Below are positions 1-13,700 of a DNA stretch of 64,000 nt, piece after piece. Position numbers and translations under genes: made by a program. The DNA comes from Larus michahellis (lineage: Eukaryota > Chordata > Aves > Charadriiformes > Laridae), in assembly GCF_964199755.1 (NCBI RefSeq), contig NC_133897.1, positions 73,446,080-73,510,079 of the forward strand. The letters are read 5' to 3'. Below the pieces are notes generated by a model that ran no database searches, had not been told where the DNA came from, and saw only the letters and a list, made by a program, of their open reading frames with translations. Position 1 is the stretch's first letter, and every line of letters begins with the position of its first letter.

Positions 1-430
1 GGTGTAGTTCATGAGGAGAAGAGTATCTCATTTTGTATTACCAGCACCTGTAGCTGTACAAGTGCTGAGCAGCATTGGGGTGAAGGGCAGAAGCACTGGC
101 AAAAAACCTCAGCAACACAGCTGAAGACATTTAAAGCTTCTGGAATTTATGCAGGTCCTTTCAGTTCTAGCTGTCTCAACCATAAACCGAATGCTGTGGC
201 TTAGCAGAAGTTCAGCTGCGGTTCCCAAATGAACAAGAGCACTTCCTCCCATTTTACTAGAACAATGTTTGTTCTCTACGAAGCTCTTCTAACTGCTACA
301 GAAGTGGAAAAAACCCCAAATTACTCATTTACAATGGGGTGTACTTTCTCCTCTTGTTAGCTTTTTTTTTTTTTCAAATAGCTCTATAAAAATTAACTGC
401 AACCATTGCAGCTAGACAGCTGATGTATAG
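1..430. other. Downstream flank of NUP153
   Basis: AT-rich sequence with a poly-T tract at 361-374. I see no exon, RNA gene or recognisable repeat here. In human the gene beyond the NUP153 3' end is FAM8A1, but nothing in this stretch shows it. Confidence 0.5.
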
Positions 431-442
431 CTCCAACCTTAA

Positions 443-547
443 GACAGTGACATTGATGCTCATTTTAGAGGATCTTAAATTAGTTAGAGGTTCTCTGTTA
501 GGAAGGAGAGTTTAAGATCCTCTAAAATGAGCATCAATGTCACTGTC
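443..547. repeat. Perfect 37-bp inverted repeat with 31-nt loop
   Basis: Left arm 443-479 and right arm 511-547 are exact reverse complements (gacagtgacattgatgctca... / ...tgagcatcaatgtcactgtc). After a short bulge, 431-439 also pairs with 557-565 (ctccaacct / aggttggag), so the stem could reach about 46 bp. It lies just past the predicted NUP153 cleavage site. It could be a hairpin RNA locus, a MITE or a template-switch palindrome. Confidence 0.9.
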
Positions 548-639
548 AAAAAGCAGAGGTTGGAGAAAGCCTGTGACATCACTCAACTTGAGTGCATTAT
601 CTCATACAGTTACAGCTGCACATGCCTTTGTGGAGAGTT

Positions 640-1682
640 AAAACTGCCAGACAATATTTCGTATTTTTTATTGATGGCATTTATCCCATGGTTTAACATG
701 TTAATTATACTGTAATAAACATGGCTTTAATATTAAACTTTTCCTTATTATCCAAAGTCACCACAGTCCATTTCAGTAAATATAAAAATATATACTTAAT
801 ACTTTGTACAATACTGGTTTTTGGTCCAAACAAAAATGGATCAGAAAAGCCAATAAACTTACTTTAAGAATTCCCAATTTTAAAGATTTTCTAAATGGAT
901 TTAGGCAACTTTGAATAATGGGATTTACATAAAATCTGAGACAATACTAAACAAAAATGGCCGTAACACACAAAATTAAAATTTCAATTTCACAGATTTG
1001 TTATGCCAAAAAAGTACATAGAGAAACAAAATTGTATTTACACATGTTTCATAATAAAATAACAAAGGCGAGACAGGTGATAAAGGGCTGTAAGAATGAA
1101 AATATAGAAATAGCATATAATTATTAAATGAAGAACTACAGATCTAACAAGTCCTTAGCATGGATCATCCTTTAATCAGTCTTCCTCTATCAGAAAATTT
1201 TAGTGCACGATACACCCAAACTCACTCACTTCACACATACACCAGCACAAACTCAGCATAGAAATCATTCGTTATCAACATTCTCTACTCTATACAGCAT
1301 CCCTCGCTGATATAATTACAATTTCGAGGCGTCAGTAAACGCAGATGAGCGCACATAGTGGTGCAGATGAAGAGGTATTGTACAAGCCATTCACTGTGCA
1401 GGCTCTAACTCACGGCTATAGCCAGACCATGCCGAGTCAGTGAAAGAAGTAACTTGCTGGAGTCTAAAATAGTTTTGCTTGAGAACGGCCCAGTTGCCAA
1501 CTCTATTCGTTACCAAAAAAAAAAAAATCTAACCGGGGAGAGGGAAGGGAAGGAAAGGGCAGCGGAGTTTTATATTCCTTTAGGCAGATCTGACTTCAGC
1601 TAACCCAGCATGAGGTACGATCCCAACAACTGAACAATGCAGGGTAGTAGCTGCTTCCAAAGTTGCTTTACCAATCAGGCGA
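640..1682 (-). other. NUP153: NUP153 3' UTR (extent estimated)
   Basis: AT-rich sequence after the TAA. The only AATAAA that I find on the minus strand before the window edge is at 672-667, giving a 3' UTR of about 1.0 kb; ATTAAA variants at 1176-1171 and 731-726 could give shorter forms. The 3' boundary is an estimate of cleavage 15-30 nt past 667. Confidence 0.55.
667..672 (-). terminator. Candidate NUP153 poly(A) signal AATAAA
   Basis: TTTATT on the plus strand, AATAAA on the minus, about 1.0 kb past the NUP153 stop. It is the sole canonical hexamer that I see in 1-1683. Confidence 0.5.
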
Positions 1683-1767
1683 TTATTTTCTACGTCTAAC
1701 TGCAGTCTTTATCTTCCGACCAGAAACTGAAGATCCAGAGGCAGAGAAAACATTTTTTCCATTAGTC
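1683..1767 (-). CDS. NUP153: NUP153 coding exon 22, C-terminal tail and stop (residues 1427-1454)
   Basis: [20 protein letters not shown] then TAVRRRK and TAA at 1685-1683. Human ends [13 protein letters not shown]. The acceptor TTGATAG leaves one G that completes the split Gly codon. The coding part is 85 nt; the exon continues into the 3' UTR. Confidence 0.97.
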
Positions 1768-4700
1768 CTATCAAAAGAAATTAGTAGTTCAGAGTTTAGG
1801 ACAGTGTAGCTGAAAATTCAGTAGCAGCACTGAGTAGATATTCCAGAACAACTCTTTCATAGTCTTGTCTCGCTAGTTATCAGCTGGCAACAAATGGCAT
1901 ATGATGAACGGGAGGAAGAGAGTTCCAGAAACCAAAAGCAATTAAACCTCTCTTATTCAGAAGGTAAATAGCAGCGTAATGGCTAGATAGGGATCTTACC
2001 TTTCAAGAACAAGACAATTTCACTTACGTTGATGTGTGATATTCCTGACAACTAGGCTCCTTTTAAAGATACTGTTGCTTAGTTAGCCAGTCAGGCTAAT
2101 GCAAGGAAGGATGCCCAATTTAGTTTCAGACTCCAAGGTTCATCTGAACACCTCATGATTTAACAGCAGCAGAGGCTGAACACTGTCCACTGATATTACC
2201 CGAAGCTCAAGTGAAATTCGGATATGGTCTCTTACCCCACTGTAAATGCTGGAGGCTGGCTGAACGAAAATCCCGAAGAGCCAGAAGGCTGTGCCGGTGC
2301 AGGAGGATCTGCACCAAAAGTAAATACGCTGGGGTTATTTGGAAAGTTGAAGTTAGACGTATTACTTCCAAACTGGAATACAGAACCTGGGAAGATGGGG
2401 TGGAAGCAGAAGGGAGTAAGAAAGTTGACAGTTGAGTTCATCCTTTCCAGCAAAATCCTCATGTTCTTCCCACTATCTAATGAATTTTTTTACAGGTCAC
2501 TCGAGACAACGAAGTTGGGGCAGGGGGGTGCACCAGAAGTGCCAGATTACTACGGGAATGGTACATAGAAGAATTCATTCACTTTAATAGAGAATCATGA
2601 GGGGATTCTTGAACTAACACTGCTGGCACGCTGATAATTAATTGTTTGCTAACTTCTGTACCACCATTAAGTTTATACCTGTGCATACTGAAGTTTATTA
2701 ATAAAGTCTTAAATTATAGCACTGAATCATGGAGATTTACATTTAAGTAAGCTTCCTTGTGTTCATGCAGTTGATCTCATTTAGATCGATTAGTCGATCT
2801 AAATGAAAGTTGATCCCTTTCACTTAATGTGCTAACACAGCACCTCATCTTAAAAAAAAAATAAAAACCCTACCATCGAAGTAACTGATAAACCACACGG
2901 ACAATCCAGGGAGATTTTTTATCTTTAAACTGCTACCTGATTAATGAAAGACTGACTGACTAACATGGTGTGCCAGCTGATCTACTGATTAGTACAAAAA
3001 TGTCGGTTACTTTTCATGGAGGCTAAACTAGAGGTAAAGCTTCTGAGAGGAAAAGAGGACGCTTTTCCCTTCAAGTATTTAATGTGATGATACCAAGTAC
3101 ATATGTTCTAGCAGTGTGTTTTTTAATAATTACTAGTGTAGAACAGGTCTTCTTTTACACTTCAATTATAAGGATCGTTCTCTGCCCCCTTCCCACAGTA
3201 TTTTATACTTCATCAGTAAAAAGAACTTTACATAAAGTCTTACCCCATAAATGCTTATAAATAATTCTGACTATAGTCTTACACAACAAAGCCCCCAATC
3301 CAAATAAATTGCGGAAGCCTGTTAACGAAGTCAGGTAACTAAGAATAACTCTAACAAATCCCAAAATAGTAATTTTGCAGTGCTTCTGCCATTCTGGTTT
3401 GTACCATCTTACCAGTGAATACTCCGTGGTTTTCAACACATCCTTTTGACCACTACATGTCTCGAGAAAAGAAACCCCAATATTTAGTGGTAGGGGTGCA
3501 ACCTCCATATCTGCTAAGTCTCTCGTGGAGAAGGCTTATTGTGAAGCCGGCAAACCTATGGCACATCCTCCACAGTCAGGAGCGAGACACAAATGACTTA
3601 ATCCTGTACCCATTATTTTTATGGAGGGTAATTCTTAAATGTGTGCGCAAGGCAGAAACCTTTTTTCTCCATATAATTTAAGGTGCACTTCATGAAAAAA
3701 AAAAACCAAACCAAAACAAACAAAAAAACCCAACCTATAATCTTTGAGACGAAAAGGGAAGAGGACGGTTGGCACTCACCAGCACTGGGCGTACCAGAGC
3801 CAAACCCTGGCTGTTGGGTCGCTTGCTGTCCGAACATGGAGGGCTGAGTGCTGCTCGTCACCGAGCCGAAGGCAGGAGGAGCAGGCTGAGCGCCAGCCGA
3901 AAACAGCGTTGTCGACAGCGATCCAAAACTTGGAGCGCTTGGCTGGCTGGACCCTTGGCTCTGGCCAAATGCTGGTGGCTGACTGGCGCCAAATGCTGGG
4001 CCGGCAGCAGGCGCTGGAGGCCCAGGGCCAAACAGAAACGAAGAGGACGACCCTTGGGGAACAGATGAGAAATGTCAGTATACATAGGGGTTTTTTTCCC
4101 TCCACAAGAACGAATCTAGAAACAAAGGCTCTAAAACCTCATGTTTCCTAGCTACCCCCATGTCTGGTAGCTGAATACTCATCTTAATTTCAAACTAATT
4201 ATGTGAGTATATAAAACAAATACTATGTCAGCCATAACAGGAATTGTGCCTTTTCGTGCAAATAACATGAGAAATGCCATGTTTATCAGAGTCAAAATTA
4301 AATCTCAAACACATCGGCTGTCTAGACTCAGGTTGCTGCATTAATGTTCTAAAAATGGATTCCCGCAAACAGTACACTGTAATTTGTATTTACTAAAAGC
4401 TGTTTATATCACACACAGAGAATATTCATTCAAATTGTATTTTTCAAACATGCAAAATACAGCTCCTGATTTATTAGGATCAGGAGAACGTGAATCTTTC
4501 TTGTCAGCAACTGCCCCCCTCCCTGCCCAACTTCAGAAGGCCAGATCAAGCTTGCAGTGATCTCTGTACTCAAAAAAACTCGCTTTAGCGGAGCAATTCT
4601 CTACGTAACATCAACCGACAACCAGCTCATTTGTTTAGCTGCTTCGGCTCTGCACGGCCAGCAGAAATAACAAAATGAAAACAGGGGACTGAGCAGCGCG

Positions 4701-7700
4701 TCTGAACATACGCAGCAGATCTGCTATGCAAAAGGAGACATTTTAAACAGCACTATTCGTGCAATTTAAGCAGCCTTCACGCAACAGAAAATACCCTCTA
4801 TTGCACCATAACTTGGAATGCCTGACTGGTTTTCTTTCCAAGAAGATGAACAGATACACAGGAAAAGTTAATATAGGCTTCTGCATTAAAAAAAAAACCC
4901 CGGCCTTTCTGAAGATGTTTGAAATATGGTGTCACTAATGAAATGACACTGAAAGTTACTGATTTGTAAGCAGGTTAAATTGATTTGCTGGTTGTTATAA
5001 TTCAGGACTGTTTTCGCTCTGTTTCTGATACACAAAAAAGTGTGCAAATTTTATTTCTTTGTATGACCAGGTTAATCAATCAAATCAAACTACATCAAGT
5101 CTCTTCGTCACAGATTCAATCTTATTTCCAACATACTGCTAGGGTAACCAGAACTGGTGGATTTAGTCTTGTGTCCTACTGCAGTGGGGTAATGAACATA
5201 AAACATGAAACTTTTATAGATTCTATCTTCTCTAAATGGCTAGAAAATTAACAAACACTGTCCATAATGCTTATTAGAAACCAATCCTTAAGCAGCAGCA
5301 ATTGCATGTAGAGGTACTGTGTTTATACAACTTGTGAAGGAAGGATTTTGCAAATCTTGACATTATTTACAACAGCTGAGAGTTTTAGGTATGGAAGAGA
5401 AAAATCAGGAAAGTTGTAATTCATTGATTTCTAACCATAAGCACTGGACTGATAGTGAGAAGAAAGAAACTATCATTCTCATGGTGAGAAGTTCCTATAC
5501 AAATTGAAATCCAGTAAAGAATTTGCATAAAACAACTCTGCTGCCCGTTCATTCTTAAACTGTATTTCCCAGACTGTAAAAAACTGAGCCCCAATTTATA
5601 TCATGGAATATAAATACTCAATATTTCAATACTGTGAGATGCATTTGGCCTACACATTCTCTAAAGTAAAATACTCATAAAACAGTATTTCCTTGGCCCA
5701 CTATGTAATGGGAAAAATGAGAAGAGCATCTATTTAAAAGGTACCTGTTGAACTTGACGTGGTTGTGGCTCCAAAGGTAAAGCCTGAATTCGCTGCATTG
5801 GTACTGCTGGCTCCTGAACCAAAAATAAATGAAGCAAGAGCCGTGCTGGTGCTGGAAGATGTGGTTGCTGGTTTGTTTTCTTGAGAGAAGCCAAATGACT
5901 GAGATGCTGCAGGTTCTGCAGAATTGCCAAAAACAGAGCTGCTCACAGTGTTGCTGGGTTGTCCAAACACAAAGGGAGCGGGAACTGGCTGAGGATTTGA
6001 CGAAGAGATGGCGCTGCCAAACACACTGCTGCTGTTGGCTGACGTGGTGGGTACGACTGTGCTGGAGGAACTTGAGCTCAAGAAGCTGAAGGATGGCTTT
6101 GCTGCTCCTTGATCTGAAAAGAAGAACAGTACATAAACCACCACAGAAATGACAAAGTCCAGCAAACAGACGCCTGTTTCAATCACCGTACAAAGAACAA
6201 TCCTGAATGACACCTCAACTACTATCCCAGCTACTGTTGTTTACCTAAGATCCAAATTTAATGTGCTGATTGCTGCCATCCACAATTTAAGGAATGGAAG
6301 AACTGTGAAGAACAAGTATACCACTGCAGTCAAAGCTTCACTGGTTACAAACACCAAGCACTGGCCATCATTGCCTGAACCAGTATTAACCACTACTTCT
6401 GAACTCTTCAAACAAAAATTTCAGCTCAACATCCATCACCTGTAAGAGCTTTATGGCTTTGCTCAATGGAGTATTGAAAAACACAGTGATACATTTGCAT
6501 TTGTAGCTTGTTTGAAAACATAGCCCTGTGCCTACAGCTTTAAGTCAAGCAAAACTTACCATCCTCCAGCCTAACTCTCCCAAACTTAAGCACCTGCAAG
6601 ACCTGCTTTTAGGAGCAACAGAGAACAACCCTCCATTAAGACCATTGCGAGAAAGTGCTGAGTGCAGTTTTACACACTTAGAATAGAGCTGTCAGTCATT
6701 CTTCAGCTTTCCCTAAGCTGCTGCTCTAATTCTCATTATTGTGATCTTGTTTTCAATTTCCCACTTTTTTTTTCCCCCTAGCACTTATGTTCCCTTTTCC
6801 TCTGCTCCATTTTTAAGGGACTATACCATTCAGAACAGTTGTTAAAATTTCCTTTTTGCACAAGGTTCTTTATCGAATTTCAACAACTAAACCAAACTCC
6901 TGAATGGGGCAGGTAAAAAAACAACCGAACAAAAAACCCAACCTCAAAACTGCCCACCCACCCATCTCCCCTCCCACAAATCCCACAATTCTCCAAAAAC
7001 CTGTCCAGTAGCAGTTCAACCTAAGAATACTGTGATTAAAACCAGTATAACCCTACGTACTGCTTTTATTCAGGGCTACTTACTGATGTCCTTCATCCAT
7101 ATCACTTCAGAAGTTAGAAACTAATTCTGTTCTCTAAAACACAGCTGCCAAGTCATACTAACAGAATTTAAATAGAATTCGTCCACACAGCGATCACCAC
7201 TGAAGAACTTTATTCCTCCGCTGCAGACTTTCAACAAATTGAAGGAACACAAAACTGTGTAGTATCTATGAAGTCATTTTTATACCTTCGTAGCAGTAGA
7301 GAAACAGCAGTACATCCTGCAGCATAGCGGCAAGTACATGGGAATAAGATATTCCCCTCTCTTATCCCCTTTTACCTTGAAAAACAATGCTAGTATGAGG
7401 CCTTTATACTCCACCATACCACAGATTTTATCGCCACCTGTGCTGGTACCACTGAGACAATACAACTTCTATGTTCATAGGAGAAGCGACACAGGTTCCT
7501 TAAGGTGTGGCGATTTTTTTGTCTAGACCTAGTGTTAAAACTCATTGAAATCTAAAAAGGACTTACTACATATTGTCTACACGCCAGCAACTAGAACTAA
7601 AGACAGGCTGCAGGTAGTAATTAAGCCTTTTCTAAAGTTCTAGTACATAAATGTGTCTGATCCCATTGATTTTTGTGCAGTATGGCTTCAGAGATATTAT

Positions 7701-10700
7701 TCGATGGACACGAGCAGACAAAAGAAGACAAAAGATGTTCCATCTACCTGAAGTACTGGTTTGTGCCCCAAATGTAAAAGACGGCTTTGCCTGCTCTGTT
7801 TCCTTCTCTGATGGTTTGACGAAACTAAAATTGAACATAGGTTTTGCTGTGCTCTCCTCTTTGGTATGCTCAGCCGTCCCAGCTGAAAAGATAGGTTGTG
7901 CCTTTAACTCTTCATCGTCAGCTTTCTTTCCAAACGCCAATGGAGCCGCAGAAGTGACCGAGTCCTGTTTCTCTTCTGTCCTTCCCAAAACAAACTGTGA
8001 GGCAGGCGCAGACTCCACACTGCCAAAAGAGAAGCCTCCCTTTGTTGGAAGAGTTTCATCCTTTTTCTCATCTGACTTCTTAAATGCAAGAGCCGGTGAT
8101 GCTACCTCCTTTTCTGCCACAGTTCCAAAAGTGAAGCCGCTGCTGACTCCGGTTTTATTCTCATTGGTAGTTACGGAAGTAGAACTCGTGCCAAAACCAA
8201 AGCCTCCCAAAACTTGTTCCTCTTTCTTTTCCTGCTGTCCCAGGCTCGCTGTCCCAAACTGAAATGTTGAAGGAGCCTGACTGCTTGTAGATGGAAGTCC
8301 AAAGGTAAAACTGTTACTTTTACCTTCTTTTTTACTGTCTTCTGATTTAGAGTCTGAGGAAGAAACTCCAAATTTGAAGTCCCCTGAACTAGTAGGAAAC
8401 TTAAAACCCCCAGTCACAGTGTTGGAGGATGCAGGTTCAGATGCAACGCCGAACTTGAAGCTTCCTTGTTCTCCGAATTTAAAATTTCCTGTGCTACCTA
8501 ATGTATGAGAAGATTCAGAGGAGGACGACTGGACACCAAATGTAAATGATGGCATTGCAGCATTTGTGGACCCAGTAGGAGTACCAAAACCTGCAGAAAC
8601 AAGTAATAACGTTAAGTTTGCAATGCATGATGTAATAATACCTGTAGGGTTTAGCTACATGGCTTGGATTCTAGTCCTGAACTTCCCATAGTCAAAACTG
8701 TTCAAAAAAACCCCAAACAAAACAAACGACAAAACAAGCAAGGAAACTCCACACCTCCTCTCTACATACACCTTTTTGCAATGGTATTCTTCCATCCACC
8801 ACCTGGCTTTGAAAAGTATACTGCTCGCTTCTTTGAAAGATCATGCTTTTAGTCTAAACTCCAAGTGAACAACACAGCTATGTCATTAATAGAAGCTTTT
8901 CTCTAAAAAGCATAATCTTTTTCTGGGGAAAGGGTGTGGAAACACAGACGCATCATTACCTTACGTAAGCAATGTTCCTAGAGGAAAAATGAACAATTTT
9001 GCCATACCTCAAAGGAAAAACAATTGTACTTAAAAAACAAAAAACACAAAAAATAAATTGCAGAATGCACACCCTTGTTTTTCTCAGTAAGTATTACCTT
9101 TGAGCTCTGCTTTTGTGCCTGGCTTTGCACTTTCACAGGCTACACATTTTGTGGCTTCTGCTTTGTTTTGGACCAAGCAGACCTCACAATCCCAGCTTCC
9201 TTCAGGCTTCTTGAATTTGTCTAAATCCAGAAATCCTCCTGAAGAAGCAGAAAATGTAGAAACACTGCTACTGGTCACAGGCACTGAACTCCCTGAGAAA
9301 TAAGCAAGATAGTTAATCATCCTGCTTAAATGATAAAGCGAACATGAACTTTTTAAGAAACTCTTAAACGCTCACTAAATTACAAAGTGGACAAGTGTAA
9401 CAGTAACAAACCATCAAACTACAAGTTAATTTCAGTCAAACTCAATCTGAGAATGTGAACAATAGAAAACACCTAGATTCTTCTCCATAATCTACACATG
9501 ATTTTACACACAAATTGAACCAGTGACATTTAAACAGCAACTGCAGGTCATACAATACAGCAATGTAGCCTAATTCTGACGTAAATTAAAGGTACTATAC
9601 TCAACTAAAACTACTAAAAGAATTTCCGGTGACACAAGTAACCCGTCGTCAAAGTTAGCACCACTTAAGTTAATGATCACTGTCAAGTGATGTGAGGCTG
9701 AGAATGTACCAGAATGATTCATCACCAAATCCCAAAGACAGACACATTCAAAACTACATTGTGACATAAAAACAAACAAGGGGAACTCAAAGCTTCTAAA
9801 CCCACAACTCTGTGCTCACTACAAGCTACGCTGTCTTCAATAGCAGCATAGAAGCATATCCATAAGAAGGCCCAAAAGACAACGCTTGCCTTCTGATTTT
9901 TCTCCCTGGTAAAGGAAGAGATGTCACTTGATGCTGCACCCCAACAGAAAACTTCAGCTCTGTAAGCATGAGGACTGAAGTGGACATCCAGAAGGCACAA
10001 AGGCATCACATAATTGTCACGTTCACCTACAGTTTTAAACTACTGAGGGTGGCATTTAAGAGAGAGGCAGAAGATAATGTCTCAAATGCAAAAATGTAAA
10101 GACAGGAATGGGTCTTCTCTTCCACAGCACATCCAGAAAATTTTTGTCCTTCCATTTTACTTGCCTCACTCTTCACCTTGGCAGATGTAATGTAACTGCA
10201 ATTCTTTGTACCATGATGGTCATGGCAAACCTCTCACATTTCCAAAATTCCTCCTTGCAACAACAGCTAGAGTCTCAAAGGTATCAGCTGATCTGGCACT
10301 TTTCAACTCTGAGGTTGAAAGTTCATGAGAATAAGCTCCCTCTGAAATGCATTATCTTATCTGAAGAAATTTCACTCCTATTCTACAGAATTATTACAAA
10401 AGCACAATCTAGTCCATCTTGGATCCCCGCCCCCCCCCCCCGGGAATACATTTGCAACGGTGTTTTTTGACATAATAGTATATTAAATTATGTTAAAAGC
10501 CAATGAAAATGAACACTAAAATAATTATTTGTGTTTTAAAAACAATACAGTCACCACACTCAAAATCAATTACAATCACATATAATGGGAAACAACCCAG
10601 CGCTGCACTGAAGGAGGCGCCCACCTCTCCACGTTCTGGAACGATACCTACCCACTGGTCTCCATAGCTATAGCTGAACATACAGTTCTGTTTTAGCTTA

Positions 10701-13700
10701 AGATGACTAAAGACTGCACTGTCTTGAAATCTGGCTTCATACCTCTGCTCAATTACACACAAATGCTGAGTGGAGACATTTTTGGCCCTGTTCTGTAAAT
10801 GCCGTTTCTACTTATGTTTTGAAACAGAAAAAAACCAGTAATTTTTAACTCTTTCTATGGAGTTTACATTTTTCCCCAATAAAAATAAGCAAATTGGTTT
10901 TAAGTTAATTAAGGCATCCAGTTTAGTCATCTTTCCTCACCGTCTGCAAAGCAGGGTACGTTTGCTTCAGTTCAGCTCTGTACTAATACATTTCACAATC
11001 AGTTCAATTCATGTGACAGGCTGGAATCTGGGCTGAAACCTCAAAAGTGCCTGTAACCATTCCTGCAGACAGGCACTAATCCATCCTGTCTGGCATACAG
11101 CCATGCTGCTGAAAGTATTTTTTATATGCAATGTATTTTAGTCTGTAAATAACACACAGAGGCTGAGACTGAAATAAGAAAAAGAAAAGAGAAGAACACA
11201 CCTGGTTTCTCAGACTGACAAGCTACACATTTGCTGTCTTCTGCCTTATTTGATACAAGGCACACTGCACAGTCCCAAGAGCCTTTTGGCTTCTTAAATT
11301 TGTCTCCAAACCCCAGAGTGACTGTTGTGTCAGTGCTGCTGGAGGAGGATGTCACTGTCACGGAGCTGTCTGTGACCACTGGCAACGTCAGAGCGGGCAT
11401 TACTCCTGTTCCAGGCTTTGGTGTCTCACAGGCTATACATTTCGTAGCTTCAGGTTTGTTCTGGACCAGACAGGTGTCACAGTCCCATGTGTTGGGTGCT
11501 GTTTTAAATTTGTCTTCAAAGCCCAACGTCCCAGCTGCGGGGACTGCTGCCTTTGAGGTGACACATTGACTCGAGCTTATCGTCTGTTTCGTACTCTCAA
11601 CTGTTGACACTTTAGCAGCTTGACATGTTACACATTTGCCATCTGTGGTTTTGTTTTGCAGACATGGGTCATGTGTGTCAGACTGCCAAAATGAGGATGC
11701 TTGTTTAGAGGTGTCTTTGCCTGCAGAAAAACTACTTATTGCAGGCCTCGTATAGACCACTGTGCTTGTAACAGGCTGTGCAGATGTAGAGGAGTGTGTT
11801 TTCACAGACATGAAGCCTAGGAAAGAAATAAACAGGAAGAGATGTTACTGATAAAGAAGTACCCTCACTACACGTAAGTTACTTATAATACTAGACAGCA
11901 TAAATTTAAACCAAGTGCCAATGGTTACAACTATACACTCCTACTAACTGCAAGAGGAAGTCCATGGAAATCTTATCTAAAGGGATGAAATTTCATATGC
12001 TGCACTGGGACGCAACAGAACGTTTATTTAAAGCTTGATTTAACTCTTCATTTCCAAAAAAGTTTTAAATACAAATCTTCGCTGGTAGATACAAGTGTGA
12101 AAAAAACAGTACTGAAAGCTGACTACCCATCACGGACTAGAAATAATCCAATTTCATTTTAAGACACCATGCCCCATCGAATCGAATTTCTAAAGCTATT
12201 TCTGCCATAGTAGATGACTCACATTTACTTTAGTAGCTGTACAGCAGTTGGTACTCGGAGCAGCAATCCACATTGTATTCCCCACAGATAGAGTATTAAG
12301 TAATAAAAATAAAGACAACAGAACAATTATTATCTATAATCTTTGTGCAAAATGCACTGGACACAGGCCAACTCCTTATTTAAAGGTGCCAGTTTTAACA
12401 GAAAACAAGAACCACCAATATGGAAATACTAAAGAAAATGCTACAGCAGTGCATTAACCATGACAGAAAGTGGATTTTTTGTTGTTGCGGTGGAGTGTTT
12501 TTTAAAAATCAATGTAGATATATGCTAGCGTATTTTTCACAATATCTTTTAAAAAGGAGTTCATTATCTCACCAGGGCTTTTTAGAATGTCTAACACACT
12601 TCCTTCCTTTAAGACCTTTGCAGGTTTGGAGAGGCCGTCATATTCTTCTTTTTCTTCCTTCTTATTGCTGGTGCTGTTTACAGTGGTGGTATCTTTAAAC
12701 ACAAAACAAAAAACACCTTTCACAAAGTAATACACTTGAATATATTTGCTAAAAACAAGAATTTTGAACTTTCATGCTTCTTAGGTAAGAACCTTCAAAA
12801 TTCTACTTTGTTTACAACAGTTTATAATTACAATTTGGTTAAAAGCAGATCTGTCACAAACACACTTTGCCTGGAATTGCTAATATGCTCAGAAAGGACA
12901 GATTTGCTATTTAATATACAAAAAAGAAAATCAGCACTTCGGATCTGAAATGCTAAAATCTCTGTTACCTAGAGTGAGTAAGGACGTCACTGGTGTATCA
13001 CCGGATCCAGAAAGCTCTGCTGATTTTACAACAGGAACACTAAATGTAAACCCAATCTGCTACGAAAAAGAGAGATTTTTCAGATTCTGAAACTAAAGAA
13101 ACTTTGATAATGAAATTTCAAGCACAAATAAAAATCTGAAATCCAGTCTTCAAACTTTTGGTATATGTGCTGGATGACAACTGTAAACCAGAAACCTATA
13201 TATTCGTTTACCCCATTATCAGGGCCAATTCTGCTTTATTCTGCAATATTCTACTAAAGGCTTGCAAAAAGGTTGAGCTTTATTTATTTTACTTACAGAC
13301 AACGGAGGTAGCACTTCCGCCTCAGTAGATTTCACAATTGGAGATGAAAATCTGAACACAGGACTGCCAACATTACTTGCTGGTTGTACCTGTATTTTCA
13401 AAAGAATGAAGGTTTGTATCTAAAAGAAAAACATCCTGGTGAAACAATACCTGAATTCACTATCTAACAGACGTTCTGCAGTGAAGTTGGGAAATCTGAT
13501 GTTTGATATTTATTTCTAATCCACACATAAGAGTTACAATAAAAGAAAATGAAGCTTGCTGATCGACCATGTAGTACAGTATCATCAAAACCAAATCCCA
13601 TAAACCAAGAGATAAAACTGGAGATGCTACTTAGATCTAAATATATTAAATATATGGAAAAGCCTACCAGGCATCTTAATAACCTTAAACTAACTCGGCT

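Larger units (their letters stand above)
1768..3779 (-). other. NUP153 introns 21 and 20 (interrupted only by exon 21)
   Basis: AT-rich intron sequence. It contains a 13-bp perfect inverted repeat at 777-806 of the third kilobase (2777-2789 / 2794-2806) and an A/C-rich tract at 3698-3733 close to the exon 20 donor. No other gene seen. Confidence 0.7.
4053..9097 (-). other. NUP153 introns 19, 18 and 17
   Basis: Introns 4053-5744, 6114-7747 and 8591-9097. AT-rich with A/C-rich low-complexity tracts (6913-6945, 8704-8745). I see no nested gene, tRNA or recognisable transposon. Confidence 0.65.

Noticed and set aside
7651-8262. 203-residue plus-strand frame
   Set aside because: Exact antisense of NUP153 exon 18, which is well supported on the minus strand.
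11231-11569. 112-residue plus-strand frame
   Set aside because: Antisense shadow of the NUP153 zinc-finger exon.
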